53,849 bases of DNA from Cyanobacteria bacterium SBLK (GTDB lineage Bacteria > Cyanobacteriota > Cyanobacteriia > Cyanobacteriales > Spirulinaceae). Below are positions 51,207 to 53,849 of the stretch, piece after piece. The translations under genes were made by a program, and so were the position numbers. How positions within the stretch are numbered: the stretch's first letter is position 1; every line of letters starts with the position of its first letter. Below the pieces are notes generated by a model. It searched no databases, was not told where the DNA came from, and saw nothing but the letters and a program-made list of their open reading frames with translations. The stretch is from the NCBI GenBank assembly GCA_017746715.1, contig JAGHZQ010000061.1:1-53849 (forward strand), in the 5' to 3' direction.

Positions 51207-51707
51207 ATGATAAGAACTCGTTATTCCTACCCCGACTTGGCAGCACTGCGCCAGCAAATGAACCAACTCTATCGCAATGAGAGCGCTAGAAACAAACGCG
51301 GCGATCGCGACACCCCTTGGAATCCTCCCATCGAATTAGAGAATTTTAGCGATCGCCTCGTATTGCGGGTGTTGCTGCCTGGGGTCAATCCCCAAGATGT
51401 CGATATTGGCGTGACCCGCGAAACCGTAACCCTTCAAGGAAACCGTCCTTATCACCAAAAATCTAACAGTCGCGGCTTTTTTCAAGCAGAATTCCAGTAT
51501 GGGGAATTCCACCGCACGATTGATTTACCCTTTCCCATCAGTCGCGAAGGCATCAGAGCTAATTTCACCAATGGCATTTTGACCCTAACCTCGTACAAAT
51601 GGAAAGCCCGAGAAAATTGCCCGGTTAAGATCGATCTCGCGAATGCAGAGCCCAGCGATCGCGACACCCCTCAACCCATCGAAATCGCCGATCCTTGGGA
51701 AGAATAA
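51207..51707 (+). CDS. Small heat-shock protein (Hsp20/alpha-crystallin)
   Basis: 166 residues from the ATG at 51207, with GGAG 10 nt upstream. The alpha-crystallin domain (about 42-140) shows PPIELENFSDRLVLRVLLPGV, VDIGVTRETVTLQGNR, FFQAEFQYGEFHRTIDLP and the conserved A/G-x-L-like NFTNGILTL. It would act as an ATP-independent holdase chaperone in the cytoplasm. The C-terminal extension is proline- and acid-rich, and a clear I-x-I motif is lacking (IEIAD is the nearest). No CIRCE element is seen in the leader. Confidence 0.92.
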   Translation: MIRTRYSYPDLAALRQQMNQLYRNESARNKRGDRDTPWNPPIELENFSDRLVLRVLLPGVNPQDVDIGVTRETVTLQGNRPYHQKSNSRGFFQAEFQYGEFHRTIDLPFPISREGIRANFTNGILTLTSYKWKARENCPVKIDLANAEPSDRDTPQPIEIADPWEE

Positions 51708-51733
51708 CTGGTAACTGGTGGCTGGTGATTGCA

Positions 51734-52042
51734 TTAATCTAGTTTTCCGTTAATGCGACCGTTTAGACCGTAAACCTCGCGACTTCCTGCTAACGTTACC
51801 AATTCAACTTCTTTTTCATCTCCCGGCTCGAAGCGTACTGCTGTACCAGCCGGGATATTTAAGCGCATTCCCTTAGTGGCTTCGCGATCGAAATTCAGCG
51901 CCCCATTTACTTCATAGAAATGAAAATGAGATCCCACCTGAATGGGACGATCTCCCGCATTGCCCACATTTATCGTTAAGGTCTCGCGTCCTTCATTTAA
52001 CGCGATCGTACCTTCTTCTACCAATAGTTCGCCCGGGATCAT
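51734..52042 (-). CDS. ureB: Urease beta subunit
   Basis: 102 residues from the ATG at 52042 (MIPGELLVEEGTIALNEGRE), the normal UreB length; an upstream extension from a TTG is not credible. Landmarks: IQVGSHFHFYEVN, RLNIPAGTAVRFEPGDEKEV and the C-terminal REVYGLNGRINGKL. UreB is a structural subunit of the nickel urease that hydrolyses urea to ammonia and carbon dioxide. No ureA, ureC or accessory gene lies nearby; dispersed urease genes are known in cyanobacteria. Confidence 0.94.
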   Translation of the reverse strand: MIPGELLVEEGTIALNEGRETLTINVGNAGDRPIQVGSHFHFYEVNGALNFDREATKGMRLNIPAGTAVRFEPGDEKEVELVTLAGSREVYGLNGRINGKLD

Positions 52043-52300
52043 TTTTACGACCGATAATGATTCATCTTTAGTGAAAGGTAAAGCGGTATATTTGTCAAGC
52101 AACCCCAAACGGCAGTCGTTCTAGAAAGTAGAGGCAGCCCGAGGGTTCTCTCTCGGCTTTTTCACACAGTTTAACTCGATAATTATCTAAAATTGTTCGA
52201 TCGAAGATAAAAAATAATTATTAAATTTTTTGTTGCCACTTGCATTATTCTGAGAACTAGAATAAAACTAAATGGCAACTCGCGATCGCAAAATAAAAAA

Positions 52301-53692
52301 ATGTCTAATGGCTGTTATATCGCTTGTTATCACTGCAAAGAAGAAATTTATTTGGACAAAATCGGCTGGCAGATTTGTTCTCAGACTCATCATCCCCAAC
52401 TTTATAGTTATGCAGAAGTTTTGATGGCGCCTCTAGAATATGAGGAATGGGATGTAGGGACTCCTGAAATGGTCGCCGAATTAAAACAAACCGTCCTCAA
52501 GTTTTTAGAGGAACATCGAGGACATTTAGTTTACATGCGCTCTGACGATGATATTCGTTATTATGGCAGCTATGAAGCCCCAGAGGTTAAAATCAGCGAA
52601 GAATTGGTGATTTTAACGAAATCGCAAACAGAATCGCAAACAGAATCGCAAACAAAATCGCAAACAAAATCGCAAACATGGATCGGAACTGTTGCCTTTA
52701 GTCCGGATGGAAAATATTTGGCTTCTGGAGGGGGAGATCGCGTTATTAAAATTTGGGATGTGCGCTCCCGAGAAAATATCGCCAACCTCGTAGGACATCA
52801 AGACTGGATTTCTACCGTTTCGTTTAGTCCGGACGGTCGATTTTTGCTATCTGGGAGTAGCGATCGCGCAATTAAAACTTGGGATTTTGCCAAAAGAGAA
52901 GAAAAAAACTCTTGGTTGGCTGCCACTATTGATTTCAACGCGGGAATGACAGACAATCCCATTTTAGCAGCGATTTGGACTCCCGATGGAAAAAATATTA
53001 TTTCTTGCGATCGCCACTATCGCGATCGCTTTAAAATTTGGTCTGCCAAAACGCAAAAAAACAAGCAGATTTTACCTTTAAAACGGGACAATCCCAATAT
53101 TACTAAACTGGCGATCGCGCCAACGGGAAAGTATTTAGTTGCATCGGAAGAACCCATTGCCTTTAGTCTGGACGGTCAATATTTAGCCTCAGTTCTATTA
53201 GCGGGAGAAACATTTAAAACTCGTCGCTATCAAATTAATATTTGGGCGGTAGAATCTGGAGACCTCGTACAAACTTTGGATGTTTTTGACACGATTAACG
53301 GACGCATTTACGATCTGCTATTTACTCCCGATGGCAATTATATCATTTGTACGACAGAAGAGATCGTACGGGAAAAAAGGCATCGAGAAAGGCAAAATTT
53401 ACCCGATAGCTATTGGTATGAAAAAAATAGCATTCAAGTTTTTTCTCTTGCATCGGGGGAAAGAGTAAAAACTATTACCGAATATCCAACCATAATCAGT
53501 TCTCTCGCGCTGAGTTCCGATGGACAATATCTAGCAGCAGGAAGTTATAATGGTTCGATTTTACTGTGGGATATGAGTCAGTTAAATTGGGCGATCGCAG
53601 GGGTCGATCCCCTTCCTCTTGTTGAGATGAAAACGGTAAAACTTTGCGATCGCAATCTGCCACCTCAAATTAAGCTCTGGGATTTTAGTTAA
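52301..53692 (+). CDS. WD40-repeat protein with Cys/His N-terminus
   Basis: 463 residues. The N-terminal ~105 residues carry C5, C9, C12, C26 and H30, possibly a small metal site, and a helical part. A repeat linker of KSQT/ESQT tetrapeptides (107-126) follows. WD40 repeats then begin (WIGTVAFSPDGKYLASGGGDRVIKIWD, WISTVSFSPDGRFLLSGSSDRAIKTWD) and continue, more divergent, to the end (ISSLALSSDGQYLAAGSYNGSILLWD). It is probably a cytoplasmic scaffold; no catalytic domain is seen. The final repeat is followed by ~30 residues that may close the propeller. Confidence 0.85.
   Translation: MSNGCYIACYHCKEEIYLDKIGWQICSQTHHPQLYSYAEVLMAPLEYEEWDVGTPEMVAELKQTVLKFLEEHRGHLVYMRSDDDIRYYGSYEAPEVKISEELVILTKSQTESQTESQTKSQTKSQTWIGTVAFSPDGKYLASGGGDRVIKIWDVRSRENIANLVGHQDWISTVSFSPDGRFLLSGSSDRAIKTWDFAKREEKNSWLAATIDFNAGMTDNPILAAIWTPDGKNIISCDRHYRDRFKIWSAKTQKNKQILPLKRDNPNITKLAIAPTGKYLVASEEPIAFSLDGQYLASVLLAGETFKTRRYQINIWAVESGDLVQTLDVFDTINGRIYDLLFTPDGNYIICTTEEIVREKRHRERQNLPDSYWYEKNSIQVFSLASGERVKTITEYPTIISSLALSSDGQYLAAGSYNGSILLWDMSQLNWAIAGVDPLPLVEMKTVKLCDRNLPPQIKLWDFS
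52619..52678 (+). repeat. 12-bp tandem repeat inside the WD40 gene
   Basis: Five copies of (A/G)AATCGCAAACA encode alternating K/E-SQT tetrapeptides between the N-terminal domain and the propeller. The length is a multiple of three, so copy changes alter linker length without a frameshift. Confidence 0.92.
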
Positions 53693-53800
53693 ATTTTACA
53701 ATCGAATCTTATATCAAATCCGGAAAATAGATTATAATTAATATTGGGTAAAATCTAGAGATTAATCAATTCATTACACGATCTGCAAAAGCATAAGTCA

Positions 53801-53820
53801 CAAGGGGGCTAGCCCCCTTG
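53801..53820. repeat. Perfect 20-bp palindrome at right edge
   Basis: CAAGGGGGCTAGCCCCCTTG is fully self-complementary. It lies about 110 nt beyond the WD40 gene and could be a terminator stem or an interspersed palindrome. The last visible bases, GTGCGCGTTCCCTTGCGT (53832-53849), may start another repeat or a group II intron. Confidence 0.6.
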
Positions 53821-53849
53821 GAATCCCAACAGTGCGCGTTCCCTTGCGT

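Noticed and set aside
52043..52108. 22-codon TTG extension of ureB
   Set aside because: UreB proteins begin MIPGE; the extension has no counterpart and uses a rare start.
1..53849. tRNA or rRNA genes
   Set aside because: No cloverleaf T-loop pattern (GGTTCRANYCC with matching arms) or rRNA segment was found by eye. A covariance-model scan was not possible, so a divergent tRNA could be missed.

Overview
The window is chromosomal DNA of a cyanobacterium. The evidence is psaC (photosystem I), the ferredoxin-thioredoxin reductase variable chain ftrV, the clock-output kinase sasA, the fbp-tal-zwf-opcA cluster, scattered urease (a lone ureB), a threonyl-tRNA synthetase without a TGS domain, and many GCGATCGC (HIP1) octamers. 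Heptanucleotide tandem repeats and abundant large secreted proteins would fit a filamentous or mat-forming species, but genus cannot be read from the sequence.

Layout. 1-8.1 kb: left-edge transposase trace, EamA transporter, GH57 branching enzyme, sasA, a CAP-domain exoprotein and tex. 8.2-17 kb: secreted modular proteins, namely a PA14 protein, a deletion remnant, a C-type lectin/CxxCH protein, a protein with an integrin-beta-like I domain, and a related two-sandwich protein. 17.4-22.2 kb: a sulfotransferase/beta-propeller locus with one propeller-sulfotransferase fusion, one free sulfotransferase, one sulfotransferase remnant, one family-2 sulfotransferase and one free propeller, the last three intact genes probably co-transcribed. 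22.5-31.4 kb: a tandem family of exported multidomain proteins that share leader sequences, signal peptides, Ig/cadherin-like repeats and a common C-terminal domain, ending in a collapsed remnant. 31.4-34.2 kb: SnoaL-like protein, SBBP propeller, ftrV and a small conserved protein. 34.3-39.7 kb: the oxidative pentose phosphate cluster, with heptamer repeats in each spacer. 39.8-53.8 kb: an AT-rich acyltransferase, a lipoprotein, folD, thrS, a CHASE2 histidine kinase overlapping a membrane-tethered GH3 enzyme, a dynamin-like GTPase, psaC, hsp20, ureB and a WD40 protein.

How the genes may work together. The core genes are ordinary cyanobacterial metabolism. The 8-31 kb block looks like a surface or extracellular-matrix island: exported lectin, PA14, integrin-like and cadherin-like proteins surround enzymes predicted to sulfate, and perhaps process, a glycan. 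The island is recombinationally active. It contains recent in-frame domain duplications, a gene fusion, a truncated paralogue and at least three gene remnants, two of which keep both ends of a gene whose middle was lost. The strongest candidates for undescribed biology are the GH130-like propeller/sulfotransferase locus, the integrin-beta-like protein, and the exoprotein array with its conserved, partly covarying leader hairpins.
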